From positions 4,340,001 to 4,404,000 of the forward strand of contig NZ_CP176395.1 in NCBI RefSeq assembly GCF_046244365.1: a DNA stretch of 64,000 nucleotides, written 5' to 3'. Below the pieces are notes generated by a model. It worked only from the letters and a program-made list of their open reading frames with translations, did no database searches and was not told the DNA's origin. The DNA is from Paenibacillus_V sp046244365. GTDB lineage: Bacteria > Bacillota > Bacilli > Paenibacillales > NBRC-103111. The stretch's first letter is position 1. Every line of letters starts with the position of its first letter. Positions 25,086 to 33,049 of this stretch are shown here, in pieces. The translations under genes and the position numbers were made by a program.

Positions 25086-26504
25086 ATGGAAACGACGAAC
25101 AGACCGAACATATTGTTTATCATGAGTGACGATCATGCCGCCCATGCAATGAGCTGCTACGGCAGCAAGGTGAATCGGACGCCGAATATCGACAGGATTG
25201 CGGACGAAGGCATGCGTTTGGATAATTGCTTTTGCACGAATTCGATTTGCGCTCCCAGCCGGGCTACCATTCTAACGGGCACTTACAATCATTTGAACGG
25301 CGTCCGGACATTGTCCGACCGGTTTGACGGAAGGCAGCAAACGATGCCGAAGCTTCTGCAGAAGAACGGTTATCAGACGGCAATCGTAGGAAAATGGCAT
25401 TTGGGCCATGGAGCGGAGAGCGATCCGACCGGCTTCGATTATTGGAGCGTGCTGCCGGGGCAAGGGGATTATTTCAATCCGTATTTTATCGAAGAGGGAG
25501 GCAAACGCCAAATCGAGGGCTATGTCACCGATATTATTACGGATCAATCGATCGACTGGCTTGAGCGCCGGGACGCAAGCAAGCCTTTCTACCTGATGTG
25601 CCATCATAAGGCTCCGCACCGCCCTTGGATACCGGACGCCAAACACGCCGCTATGTTTGAAAACGTGGACATTCCGGAACCTGAAACGTTCCATGACGAT
25701 TATTCGAACCGAGCTGCCGCAGCGACGGAAGCGCGCATGCGAATAGATAGGGACTTGACGAAAACGGATTTAAAGATGGATCCGCCGGAAGGGTTAACCG
25801 AATCGCAGCTGAAAAGCTGGAAGTATCAACGGTATATGAAGGATTATTTGGCCTGCGTCGCTTCCATCGACGATAATGTGGGCAGGCTTCTGGATTATTT
25901 GAAGGAAGCGGGGTTGGAGGAAAATACGATCGTCGTATATACGTCCGATCAGGGCTTTTTCTTGGGCGACCACGGCTGGTACGACAAACGGTTCATGTAC
26001 GAAGAATCGCTTCGCATGCCGTTCGTCATCCGGTACCCGAAGGAGATCGAGGCCGGCAGTACGGACCGGCATATTGCGCTTAATGTGGACTTTGCTCCAA
26101 CCTTCTTGAGTTATGCCGGGATCGAAATTCCGGAAGAGGTACAAGGAAGCGATATGCGTCCGCTGCTGCGCGGAGAGAATCCGGAGGGCTGGCGAACCTC
26201 GATGTATTACCGCTACTGGATGCATCTGGACGTCGACCATAACGTCTATTCGCATTACGGCGTTCGTACGGAGCAGTTTAAGCTGATCTACTACTATGCG
26301 GATGCTTTGGGAACGACAGGTTCCAAGGATATTCCGAAGACGCCGGAGTGGGAGCTATTCGATCTGAAAAAAGACCCTTGCGAGATGATCAATGTGTACC
26401 ATGATCCGGATTATGCCAACGTAGTAGCTCGCATGACGGAAGAGCTTCACCGGCTGCAGGCCGAAGCGAAAGACGAGCCTTATGTCGTCCGGACGAAAGA
26501 ATAG
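25086..26504 (+). CDS. Type I sulfatase
   Basis: 472 residues of the alkaline-phosphatase/sulfatase superfamily. Metal ligands Asp15-Asp16 lie in 'ILFIMSDDHAAHA'; the formylglycine signature is 'SICAPSRATILTG' with Cys55 as the residue to be modified; 'VVYTSDQGFFLGDHGWYDKR' is the second metal site. It should hydrolyse a sulfate ester, most probably on a polysaccharide fragment, in the cytoplasm since there is no signal peptide. A formylglycine-generating enzyme must be encoded elsewhere. The neighbouring divergent AraC gene is the likely regulator. Confidence 0.93.
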   Translation: METTNRPNILFIMSDDHAAHAMSCYGSKVNRTPNIDRIADEGMRLDNCFCTNSICAPSRATILTGTYNHLNGVRTLSDRFDGRQQTMPKLLQKNGYQTAIVGKWHLGHGAESDPTGFDYWSVLPGQGDYFNPYFIEEGGKRQIEGYVTDIITDQSIDWLERRDASKPFYLMCHHKAPHRPWIPDAKHAAMFENVDIPEPETFHDDYSNRAAAATEARMRIDRDLTKTDLKMDPPEGLTESQLKSWKYQRYMKDYLACVASIDDNVGRLLDYLKEAGLEENTIVVYTSDQGFFLGDHGWYDKRFMYEESLRMPFVIRYPKEIEAGSTDRHIALNVDFAPTFLSYAGIEIPEEVQGSDMRPLLRGENPEGWRTSMYYRYWMHLDVDHNVYSHYGVRTEQFKLIYYYADALGTTGSKDIPKTPEWELFDLKKDPCEMINVYHDPDYANVVARMTEELHRLQAEAKDEPYVVRTKE

Positions 26505-26605
26505 CGAAATTCGCTGCTAGTGCAAGAGGGGAGCCGTTATTCCTTGAATCGTGCGGGAACGTTCATTCTATAGGATGCCGCAGGGGTGTACGATGTTATT
26601 CGAAC

Positions 26606-26651
26606 AAAAAAAGAGTGACGATGCATGAAGCATCAGACACTCTTTTTTGTT
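26606..26651. terminator. Bidirectional terminator
   Basis: AAAAAAGAGTG pairs with CACTCTTTTTT, with an inner GATGC/GCATC stem; it lies between the convergent sulfatase and CNNM-type genes. Confidence 0.85.
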
Positions 26652-26652
26652 G

Positions 26653-27984
26653 TTAGGAAACGACTGCCAGCGTATCGTTTCCCGCTTCCAGCTTCTGGAT
26701 CGTCACCCTCGAAATGCGCAGGTGGTCGACTTCTTCGACGATAAACGCATATTCTTGGAATCGAATCCGCTGGTTTTTGGCCGGAGGCGTTTCGACTTGC
26801 GAATATACCCATCCGCCGATTGTATCGTAATCATCCGTTTCGATTTCCAATCCGAAGTAATCATTTACTTCATCGATATGGAGCAGCCCGTCTACGGAAT
26901 GTATATGTTCGTCTTTTCGTTCGATCGTCGGTCTTTCTTGGTCGAACTCGTCGTGAATTTCGCCGACCAGCTCCTCCAGAATATCCTCCATCGTCACGAG
27001 ACCGGATGTTCCGCCGTATTCATCGATCAGCAGCGCGACTTCCGTCCGCTTTTTCTGCATCTGCTTGAGCAGGGAGCTGATGGGAACCGTTTCGGGAACC
27101 GCCATAATCGGCCTGCATACTTGGTGTATATCGTCGAGTCCTTTTCTGGATGCGCGCATCAGATCTTTAATGTGTACAAAACCGATAATATTATCCTTGT
27201 CCGGATCGCACAGCGGGTACCGGGTACGCATTTCGGATGTCGCGATTTCGAGATTATCCTCAAAGGACGAATTTGCATATAGGCAAGCCATTTCCGTACG
27301 GGGAATCATAATTTCACGCGCTACCGTTTCCGTGAATTCGAAGACGTTATCGACTAGCGTGAGCTCCGTATTGTCAATCAAGCCGTTTCTGTGGCTTTCT
27401 TTCACCAAAAGCCGAATTTCTTCTTCCGTATGCACCGCTTCGTGCTCGGCTTCCGGTTCGATGCCGGATTTGCGCAGCATCCAGTTGGAAATGCCGTTTA
27501 GCGACCAAATAAACGGGTACATGATCTTGTAGAACAGGACCATCGGTCCGGCGGACCATAAAGTCACTTGCTCGGATTTCCGAATGGCGTACGTTTTGGG
27601 AACTTGTTCGCCGATCGTAATATGAAGGGCGGTAATGATCGTGAAGCCGATAATGAAGGCGATCACGTGAGTTACGCTGTCCGGCACGTTCCATTTGGTG
27701 AGAACCGGCTCAAGCATCCTGGCGATCGTAGGCTCTCCCAGCCAGCCGAGAGCGAGCGAAGTCAAGGTAATCCCAAGCTGACACGCCGATAAATACGCAT
27801 TAAGGTTGTTCAAGATACTGCTTGCAAATTTGGCATTCAGGTTACCCTCGAGCGCGAGTGCATTAATGCGTGTGCCCCTGACTTTAACCATGGAAAACTC
27901 CGCCGCGACGAAAAAGCCGTTAAGGAGAATTAAAATAAAGGCTAAAACCAGGTTCATAAGTAACGGTCCAGGATCACTGTCCAA
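26653..27984 (-). CDS. CNNM/CorC-type (hemolysin family) membrane protein
   Basis: About 443 residues: a DUF21/CNNM transmembrane domain (1-200; 'LNGFFVAAEFSMVKVRGTRINAL'), a CBS pair (about 215-340; 'MIPRTEMACLY...', 'LIDEYGGTSGLVTMEDILEELVGEI') and a C-terminal CorC_HlyC domain. Such proteins export or regulate Mg2+ or related ions. TTG at 27984 is the first standard start in the frame, with AGGA seven bases ahead. The strongest ribosome site (GGGAGGTG, 28022-28029) instead points to an in-frame CTG at 28012-28014, adding ten residues (MSEVRQIGNY). I annotate the TTG and flag the CTG. Confidence 0.9.
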   Translation of the reverse strand: MDSDPGPLLMNLVLAFILILLNGFFVAAEFSMVKVRGTRINALALEGNLNAKFASSILNNLNAYLSACQLGITLTSLALGWLGEPTIARMLEPVLTKWNVPDSVTHVIAFIIGFTIITALHITIGEQVPKTYAIRKSEQVTLWSAGPMVLFYKIMYPFIWSLNGISNWMLRKSGIEPEAEHEAVHTEEEIRLLVKESHRNGLIDNTELTLVDNVFEFTETVAREIMIPRTEMACLYANSSFEDNLEIATSEMRTRYPLCDPDKDNIIGFVHIKDLMRASRKGLDDIHQVCRPIMAVPETVPISSLLKQMQKKRTEVALLIDEYGGTSGLVTMEDILEELVGEIHDEFDQERPTIERKDEHIHSVDGLLHIDEVNDYFGLEIETDDYDTIGGWVYSQVETPPAKNQRIRFQEYAFIVEEVDHLRISRVTIQKLEAGNDTLAVVS

Positions 27985-28063
27985 ATAGTTTCCTATCTGC
28001 CGAACTTCAGACAGATAGGTACACCTCCCTTTTTTGATGAGAATATAAATGTACGTATTATGA

Positions 28064-28092
28064 ATTATACTAGAAAGTCAGATAAGATCAAA
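28064..28092 (-). promoter_or_regulatory. Probable promoter of the CNNM-type gene
   Basis: On the minus strand TTTGAT, a 17-base spacer, and a perfect TATAAT at 28064-28069. It lies about 35 bases before the GGGAGGTG ribosome site. Confidence 0.5.
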
Positions 28093-28390
28093 CTCGCGAC
28101 TTTCAGGTAAATCAAACATATTCCATCGTGAAGTCTGAAAAACAGCCGTATATAGTCGTTAATACCAGCATTATTCGCATTTGCGCCATAATATGCCGTT
28201 TGCTTTCTATAGCTTACTAACCGTAGCGGCTTGGAGAGCATGTTTAACTGGTGAAAACCGTTCGTAAACAGGAAGAAGACCGCAGCTGCGAAACGTTCGC
28301 TCTGCGGTCTTCGATCCTATTTCCGTTCGGTTACATCTCCTCTAGCCCTTATATTCTCTCTTTGTTTAGCAATGACTTGCCGTTTGTCGA
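28093..28390. other. Intergenic stretch
   Basis: It contains an inverted repeat near 28277-28313 (AGACCGCAG with CTGCGGTCT), which could terminate the minus-strand gene that ends at 28391. Nothing else was recognised. Confidence 0.5.
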
Positions 28391-29137
28391 TTATTGCTCG
28401 CTTTGCTTTCCTTCCTCTACAGGGACGGTTTCTGCATTTTTGATCGAGTAAACGAGGGTAATCGGATTTTCTTTTAACGATGCGATTTCCTGCTTGTACA
28501 GTTCAAGCTGTTTGGCTAGCGCTTGTTTAATCGCCTCGGCGTCTTTGGACTCAGTTGCTTTCTCAAGCTCGGACCAGCCTTGAAAGAAAGGGCTGACCGG
28601 AAGCTCGCCGTCAAGTTTTGTAGAAGCCAGCTTTTGAACGGCTACGCCAGCCGTTTCATCGGCGCCTGATACTTGTTGGAGAGAATTCTCGCTCAACACC
28701 ATTTTCTCCAGCGCGATGCCTTCCTTAGCATCGATTGTCTTCATGTCGTCATTTTTGCTTAGGGTAAAGGTCGGTGCTTCTTCGCGTTTCACGGTTACAG
28801 TCCCGACAGGAGCCGCTTCTGCAGGGATCGCGGAAATGGCTTTTATGGACACTTGTAAAGCTTGAACGTCCGTTACCGAATCTCCGTTCGCGTTCCATAC
28901 CTTCGGCGTGAGGGCCTCTTTGTACTGGTCGAGCGTTTCCTTCCAATCGTTAACGGTTTCCGGCGCATAGGTTTCGGCCAACTTCAACGGGTCAAGCATC
29001 TGCGTTGCGGCGATCTTCACGGAAGAAACGGCGGTTACCGTTGCCTTTGGCGCATCCGCAAACGCGGTCGGTCCGGCGACGGCAGAAAGCAGAAGAGTGG
29101 AAAGGGCAACTTTTCTAAACACATTGTTGCGATTCAT
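28391..29137 (-). CDS. Secreted hypothetical protein
   Basis: 248 residues, exported. Residues 1-28 are a signal peptide ending at 'TAFADA'. The mature part is acidic and mostly helical, with no catalytic motif; 'LDPLKLAETYAPETVNDWKETLDQYKEAL' and 'KQALAKQLELYKQEIASLKENPITLVYSIKNAE' are typical stretches. I do not recognise the family. GGAG before the start is partly encoded in an 88-bp unit that is exactly duplicated upstream. It is divergent from a two-component pair, which might regulate it, but that is conjecture. Confidence 0.8.
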   Translation of the reverse strand: MNRNNVFRKVALSTLLLSAVAGPTAFADAPKATVTAVSSVKIAATQMLDPLKLAETYAPETVNDWKETLDQYKEALTPKVWNANGDSVTDVQALQVSIKAISAIPAEAAPVGTVTVKREEAPTFTLSKNDDMKTIDAKEGIALEKMVLSENSLQQVSGADETAGVAVQKLASTKLDGELPVSPFFQGWSELEKATESKDAEAIKQALAKQLELYKQEIASLKENPITLVYSIKNAETVPVEEGKQSEQ

Positions 29138-29148
29138 GTTATAGCACT

Positions 29149-29236
29149 CCTTCGAATTTGGTTTGTCTTACAGTTCCCAGTGTACCGGCGAATTGTGGCA
29201 ATCCATGTAATGGAATGTGGAAAAACGATGGCATTC
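29149..29236. repeat. 88-bp tandem duplication, unit 1
   Basis: Begins CCTTCGAATTTGG and ends ATGGCATTC. It is identical, base for base, to the unit that follows. It reaches to within eleven bases of the start codon of the secreted protein gene. Confidence 0.95.
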
Positions 29237-29324
29237 CCTTCGAATTTGGTTTGTCTTACAGTTCCCAGTGTACCGGCGAATTGTGGCAATCCATGTAATG
29301 GAATGTGGAAAAACGATGGCATTC
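29237..29324. repeat. 88-bp tandem duplication, unit 2
   Basis: An exact second copy of unit 1, directly adjacent. The promoter of the secreted protein gene is likely here or beyond, so the duplication lengthens or doubles its leader. Confidence 0.95.
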
Positions 29325-29384
29325 CCCCTGTGTGCGGCCCGCTCTGGTAATATAATAGGTAGAGCTGATTATGGAGGTCCAGGA

Positions 29385-30119
29385 ATGAACGATTATCGCA
29401 TTGCTATCGTAGATGACGATCAATATATACGTGAGCTTGTCGAGGCTTATTTGCAGAAGGAGAACTACCGGACGGTAACGCTTGCGAATGCAGAAGAAGC
29501 TCTGGAGCTGTGGAGAGCGGCCCCGCCGGATATGTGGGTGCTTGACATCATGCTCCCGGGGATGGACGGCTATGAGTTTTGCAAACGAATACGCGCCGAG
29601 GCCGAAGTGCCGATCATCATGATTTCCGCGAAGGATAACGAAGTGGATAAAATATTGGGGCTGGAACTCGGGAGCGACGACTATTTGGTGAAGCCGTTCA
29701 GCCCCCGTGAGTTGGTCGCCCGGATCAAGCGTCAGCTTCATCGCTGGTACAAGCTCAAGACGATCGAGGAAAACAGGAACGAAACCTCCCCTGTTCTGCA
29801 GGTCGGAGCCGGACAGCTGCAGCTCGTGCTGGAGGAACGGCGGGTTTTCTGGTGCGGGGAGGAAGTGGATATGACGTCCAAGGAATTCGCTTTGCTTAAA
29901 GCGTTCGCCGAACGGCCGAACCGCGCCTATACGAGAGACGAGCTATTAACCCTCGTCTGGGGCGACGACTACTTCGGCAGCGAACGCGCCGTCGATCATT
30001 TGTTAAAACGATTGCGCAAAAAAATCGAGCATTTGCCGATTGAGTCGGTGTGGGGACACGGCTATCGGCTGCGAACGGATGGGGGAGGGGCCGAGGATGA
30101 AGCTGTTTGTACAGATTAA
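29385..30119 (+). CDS. OmpR-family response regulator
   Basis: 244 residues. The receiver domain has the acidic pair in 'IAIVDDDQYI', phospho-acceptor Asp54 in 'VLDIMLPGMDG', and the Lys in 'DDYLVKPFSPRELVARI'. The C-terminal winged helix ends 'DHLLKRLRKKIEHLPIESVWGHGYRL'. ATG at 29385 follows TATGGAGG; the upstream open frame runs through the 88-bp repeat and is not coding. The kinase gene starts inside its 3' end, so the two are a matched pair. Confidence 0.93.
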   Translation: MNDYRIAIVDDDQYIRELVEAYLQKENYRTVTLANAEEALELWRAAPPDMWVLDIMLPGMDGYEFCKRIRAEAEVPIIMISAKDNEVDKILGLELGSDDYLVKPFSPRELVARIKRQLHRWYKLKTIEENRNETSPVLQVGAGQLQLVLEERRVFWCGEEVDMTSKEFALLKAFAERPNRAYTRDELLTLVWGDDYFGSERAVDHLLKRLRKKIEHLPIESVWGHGYRLRTDGGGAEDEAVCTD

Positions 30120-31455
30120 TGTCGCTTTTGGCGCCCTGCTCCTACTTGTTCTGTCGGTTACGGCCGTAATCTTTCACTATGTGCTGCTTGACCATTTTAT
30201 CGAAGCCCAGAAGAAAGACATGAAGGAAATAAGTTCAACCATCTCCATGCAAATGAAGACATCGGCCGTTCCCGTTGAAGCGCAAGCGATCGCGATGCCC
30301 ATATCGGTTTCGCCGGTCTTGGGCATTGACGCCATTCTTACCGATCGCGATGCGAAGATCGTTTATAGCACGCTTTCTGAAGCTTCAAGCCAGATGACCG
30401 TGAAAAGTATCGAATCCCGTGCAATTCAAGAATCGCCGACTGCAACCGTTCAGACGCTTCATGTCGGCAGCGAAGACCGGTTTCTCGTCGCATCGAACAC
30501 GCTTGAAGAAGGGACGTTAACGTTATTTACGCCCATGAGCAAGATTAAAGCGGTCGAGCAAGCGGTAATGGGACGACTTGTTATCGTGCTGTGCATCGGT
30601 GGGGTATTGGTTTTTCTGTTAAGTCTGCTCATCACGCGCCGATTGATCAAACCGCTTATGAAGCTGAGGGGGGAACTCCGCAAAGTGGAGAACCGCCGTT
30701 TCTCCGAAGTCAAGCTTGTCAAGACGGGCGGTGAAATCGGCGACGTCGCGCAAACGGTTTACGAAATGGCGGAGGAGCTCGAGCGTTACAACAGGATCCA
30801 AAAGCAATTTATCCAAAATGCTTCTCATGAATTGAAAACGCCGTTAATGTCGATTTCCGGTTACGCGGAAGGCATACGCGACGGAGTATTCGAAGGGGAG
30901 CGGGTGCGCAAAGGGCTCGACATTATCATTAGCGAAAGCGGAAGATTGAAAAACATCGTGACCGAAATGACGCTGCTGGCCAAGCTGGATGGCGAAGAAG
31001 ACAGCTTCCGCTTTTCGACCGTCAGTATCGCCGAGATGGTAAAGGAGACCGTTGTACGAATCAATCCGCTCCTAGTCAAAAACGGGCTCCATATTCAAAC
31101 GGTTGTTGACGTGGATTCCATTAGGCGTTTAACGGTGCAAGCGGACAAGGATAAGTTGCTTCAGGCCATGCTAAATGTCGTTTCGAACGCGACTCGCTAC
31201 GCGCGCAATCAGATTCGGATAAACGCCGGCATCAACAAAAACCAGATAGAAATTTCGATTGCCGACGATGGAGACGGCATCCCGGACGGGCTGCTTCCGC
31301 ATCTGTTTCACCGCTTCGTGAAAGGGAAGGATGGCGAGACCGGGCTCGGTCTCGCCATATCACGCGCCATTGTGGAGCGCTGCGGCGGGAATATTACGGC
31401 GCGCAATCATAAAGCTGGCGGTGCCGACATCACGATGCGATTTCCTGCGGCATAA
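30097..31455 (+). CDS. Sensor histidine kinase
   Basis: 452 residues. Transmembrane helix 1 (about 7-27) and helix 2 (about 150-180) enclose an extracytoplasmic sensor domain. A HAMP linker, HisKA with 'FIQNASHELKTPLMSISGY' and a HATPase with 'NVVSNATRYARN', 'IADDGDGIPDG' and 'GETGLGLAISRAIV' follow. It should phosphorylate the regulator encoded just upstream. ATG at 30097 follows GGGGGAGGGG and overlaps the regulator gene by 23 bases. The signal is unknown. Confidence 0.93.
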   Translation: MKLFVQINVAFGALLLLVLSVTAVIFHYVLLDHFIEAQKKDMKEISSTISMQMKTSAVPVEAQAIAMPISVSPVLGIDAILTDRDAKIVYSTLSEASSQMTVKSIESRAIQESPTATVQTLHVGSEDRFLVASNTLEEGTLTLFTPMSKIKAVEQAVMGRLVIVLCIGGVLVFLLSLLITRRLIKPLMKLRGELRKVENRRFSEVKLVKTGGEIGDVAQTVYEMAEELERYNRIQKQFIQNASHELKTPLMSISGYAEGIRDGVFEGERVRKGLDIIISESGRLKNIVTEMTLLAKLDGEEDSFRFSTVSIAEMVKETVVRINPLLVKNGLHIQTVVDVDSIRRLTVQADKDKLLQAMLNVVSNATRYARNQIRINAGINKNQIEISIADDGDGIPDGLLPHLFHRFVKGKDGETGLGLAISRAIVERCGGNITARNHKAGGADITMRFPAA

Positions 31456-31461
31456 ACAAAT

Positions 31462-31504
31462 AACCCCTTTCCGCCTCCGAAGGGAAGCGGAAAGGGGTTT
31501 ATTC
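31462..31504. terminator. Terminator
   Basis: AACCCCTTTCCGC pairs with GCGGAAAGGGGTT, followed by TATT; it lies between convergent genes. Confidence 0.8.
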
Positions 31505-31514
31505 GTGCGTGAGT

Positions 31515-32549
31515 TTACTCTACCGTAAACTCAGGGCCGGTGTAGGTTACATTGACTTCGATTTCGCCGGACTTGATTTTCTCGGCGAAAACGGCAATTT
31601 GATCCTTCACTTGCTGCGGAACGGAAGGGGCAAGAGCCAGACGGATCGCATCCGGATTTTCCAATCCGATTTTGACGACCGTGTTCGGCTGCCAGTCGCC
31701 TTCGACCAAATCCTTGATGGCGCTGTAAACGGTCAGACCGGCATCGGCGATCGCCGAGCCAATGAACACATCAGGCGCATCGGCATAAAAGTCGCGAACG
31801 TTGGCGAACTGGAACGTGCCGTTTTCCCGGCTTGCTTCGGTTACGCCTGCGCGTGCCCCGTTCAGCATCGTGAAAATCATATCGGCGCCTGCATCGATTT
31901 GGGCTTGCGCGACCTTCTTGGACAAGGCAGCATCGTCTTGATTGCCGGTGAAGGTTGTCACGAACCGAGCGCTCGGATTCGTATGTTTCAAGCCGTCGGC
32001 GAAAGCGGCGCGGCCATAAAAGCCAGGAGTTACGCGTGCGCCGGAAATATGTCCGACAACATTCGTTTTGGTCAACAGACCAGCCGCGGCGCCTGCCAGC
32101 CAAGCGGACTCTTCTTGCTTCACTTGATAGCTGGACAAGTTATCGCCCGTCAAATTCGTTTGCGTGTTGACGAACTTGATTTTCGGATATTCTTTAGCCA
32201 CCAGCTTGACCGCTTCCGAGCTTTGGCCTGCATGCGCAATGATCATATCGGGTTTCTTCTTGGCCAATTTGCGGAGCGCATCGGCGATTTGCGCCGTATC
32301 GTGAGGGATATTGTCTACGTAGTTCGCCTTAATGCGGAACTCGTCTTTCGCTTTCATCAGACCTTTGTATGCGGACTCCATAAAGCCGCCGTCGTTCGCT
32401 TGACCTGGGATCAACAGCGATATTTTAGGCTTTTTCTTATTCTCGGACGAATGGTCTTTCTTCGCTTCGGCGGAAGAAGTGCCGAGAGGCAAAATTAGGG
32501 TGGCAAGGGCTAAGCTTGACAAAGCCAGTTTCGAAAGAAGACTTTTCAT
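31515..32549 (-). CDS. BMP-family (basic membrane protein) binding protein
   Basis: 344 residues, exported by a signal peptide (MKSLLSKLALSSLALATLILPLGTSS, cut after AEA). The mature domain is of the Bmp/PnrA/Med type: 'KISLLIPGQANDGGFMESAYKGLMKAKDEF', 'MIIAHAGQSSEAVKLVAKEYP', 'VVGHISGARVTPGFYGRAAFADGL' and 'GADMIFTMLNGARAGVTEA'. Family members bind nucleosides for an ABC importer. Two oddities: no lipobox cysteine, although most Gram-positive BMP proteins are lipoproteins, and no permease or ATPase genes beside it. The upstream frame to 32669 lacks support; ATG at 32549 opens the signal peptide. Confidence 0.85.
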   Translation of the reverse strand: MKSLLSKLALSSLALATLILPLGTSSAEAKKDHSSENKKKPKISLLIPGQANDGGFMESAYKGLMKAKDEFRIKANYVDNIPHDTAQIADALRKLAKKKPDMIIAHAGQSSEAVKLVAKEYPKIKFVNTQTNLTGDNLSSYQVKQEESAWLAGAAAGLLTKTNVVGHISGARVTPGFYGRAAFADGLKHTNPSARFVTTFTGNQDDAALSKKVAQAQIDAGADMIFTMLNGARAGVTEASRENGTFQFANVRDFYADAPDVFIGSAIADAGLTVYSAIKDLVEGDWQPNTVVKIGLENPDAIRLALAPSVPQQVKDQIAVFAEKIKSGEIEVNVTYTGPEFTVE

Positions 32550-32738
32550 GATGTTTTCCCCATTCCAAAAAGTAGTTTTGTCCGGACAAACCAGAGAATA
32601 TAACAGACTTGTGTTTTTGTCAAATAATACCGAGAAAACATAGACTTCCGGCACTGGATTTCCGTGCATACCCTATGTGGGCAAGTCTTTTTCGTTACGG
32701 TGGCCCTAGATGGTTTGTAAAAGTTTAGTTAATAGGTC

Positions 32739-32767
32739 TTGTGTTTTCAAAAAGGCTATATTATACT
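32739..32767 (+). promoter_or_regulatory. Promoter before the c-di-GMP riboswitch
   Basis: TTGTGT (32739-32744), 17-base spacer, TATACT (32762-32767). The predicted start of transcription is about 15 bases before the riboswitch. Confidence 0.65.
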
Positions 32768-32787
32768 TTCGAAAGAACTTACATACC

Positions 32788-32880
32788 CGTATCCGATAAT
32801 GGCAAACTTCTCTAAAGAGAAGGACGCAAAGCTGCGGGCCTAAGGAATGCTTGCATTCTATGGCAGCCGAGCCGCCGAAA
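32788..32880 (+). ncRNA. c-di-GMP-I (GEMM) riboswitch
   Basis: The class I signature is clear: AATGGCAAACTT (32798 onward), a GAGA-type hairpin with CTCTAAAGAGAAG, GGACGCAAAGC (32822-32832), GGCCTAAG, a second hairpin GAATGCTTGCATTC, and GGCAGCCGAGCCGCC closing the fold. The tetraloop-receptor layout matches cyclic-di-GMP-I RNAs. A terminator-like hairpin follows, and then a chemoreceptor gene, the most usual type of target for this class. Confidence 0.93.
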
Positions 32881-32896
32881 ATAGGGGGTTTCCTTG

Positions 32897-32932
32897 GGGA
32901 TCCATCCTTTTTTGGGGTGGATTTTTTGTTGC
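32897..32932 (+). terminator. Riboswitch expression-platform terminator
   Basis: ATCCATCC can pair with GGGGTGGAT (one bulge), followed by TTTTTTG. It stands between the aptamer and the chemoreceptor gene, so ligand binding probably decides termination. Confidence 0.6.
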
Positions 32933-33049
32933 CTTCCGACTTGCTAGGGAAGCTTGCAACGTCATTTCACGGAAACCGCGCCGTCTCCGGTTATCGCCTT
33001 GCAGGTCAAGGCAACTATACGAAAGAGGATGAGGAAGGATGCTGCCAAC

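Noticed and set aside
31509..32498. A 329-codon plus-strand frame
   Set aside because: It mirrors the BMP-type gene; no ribosome site or family motif.
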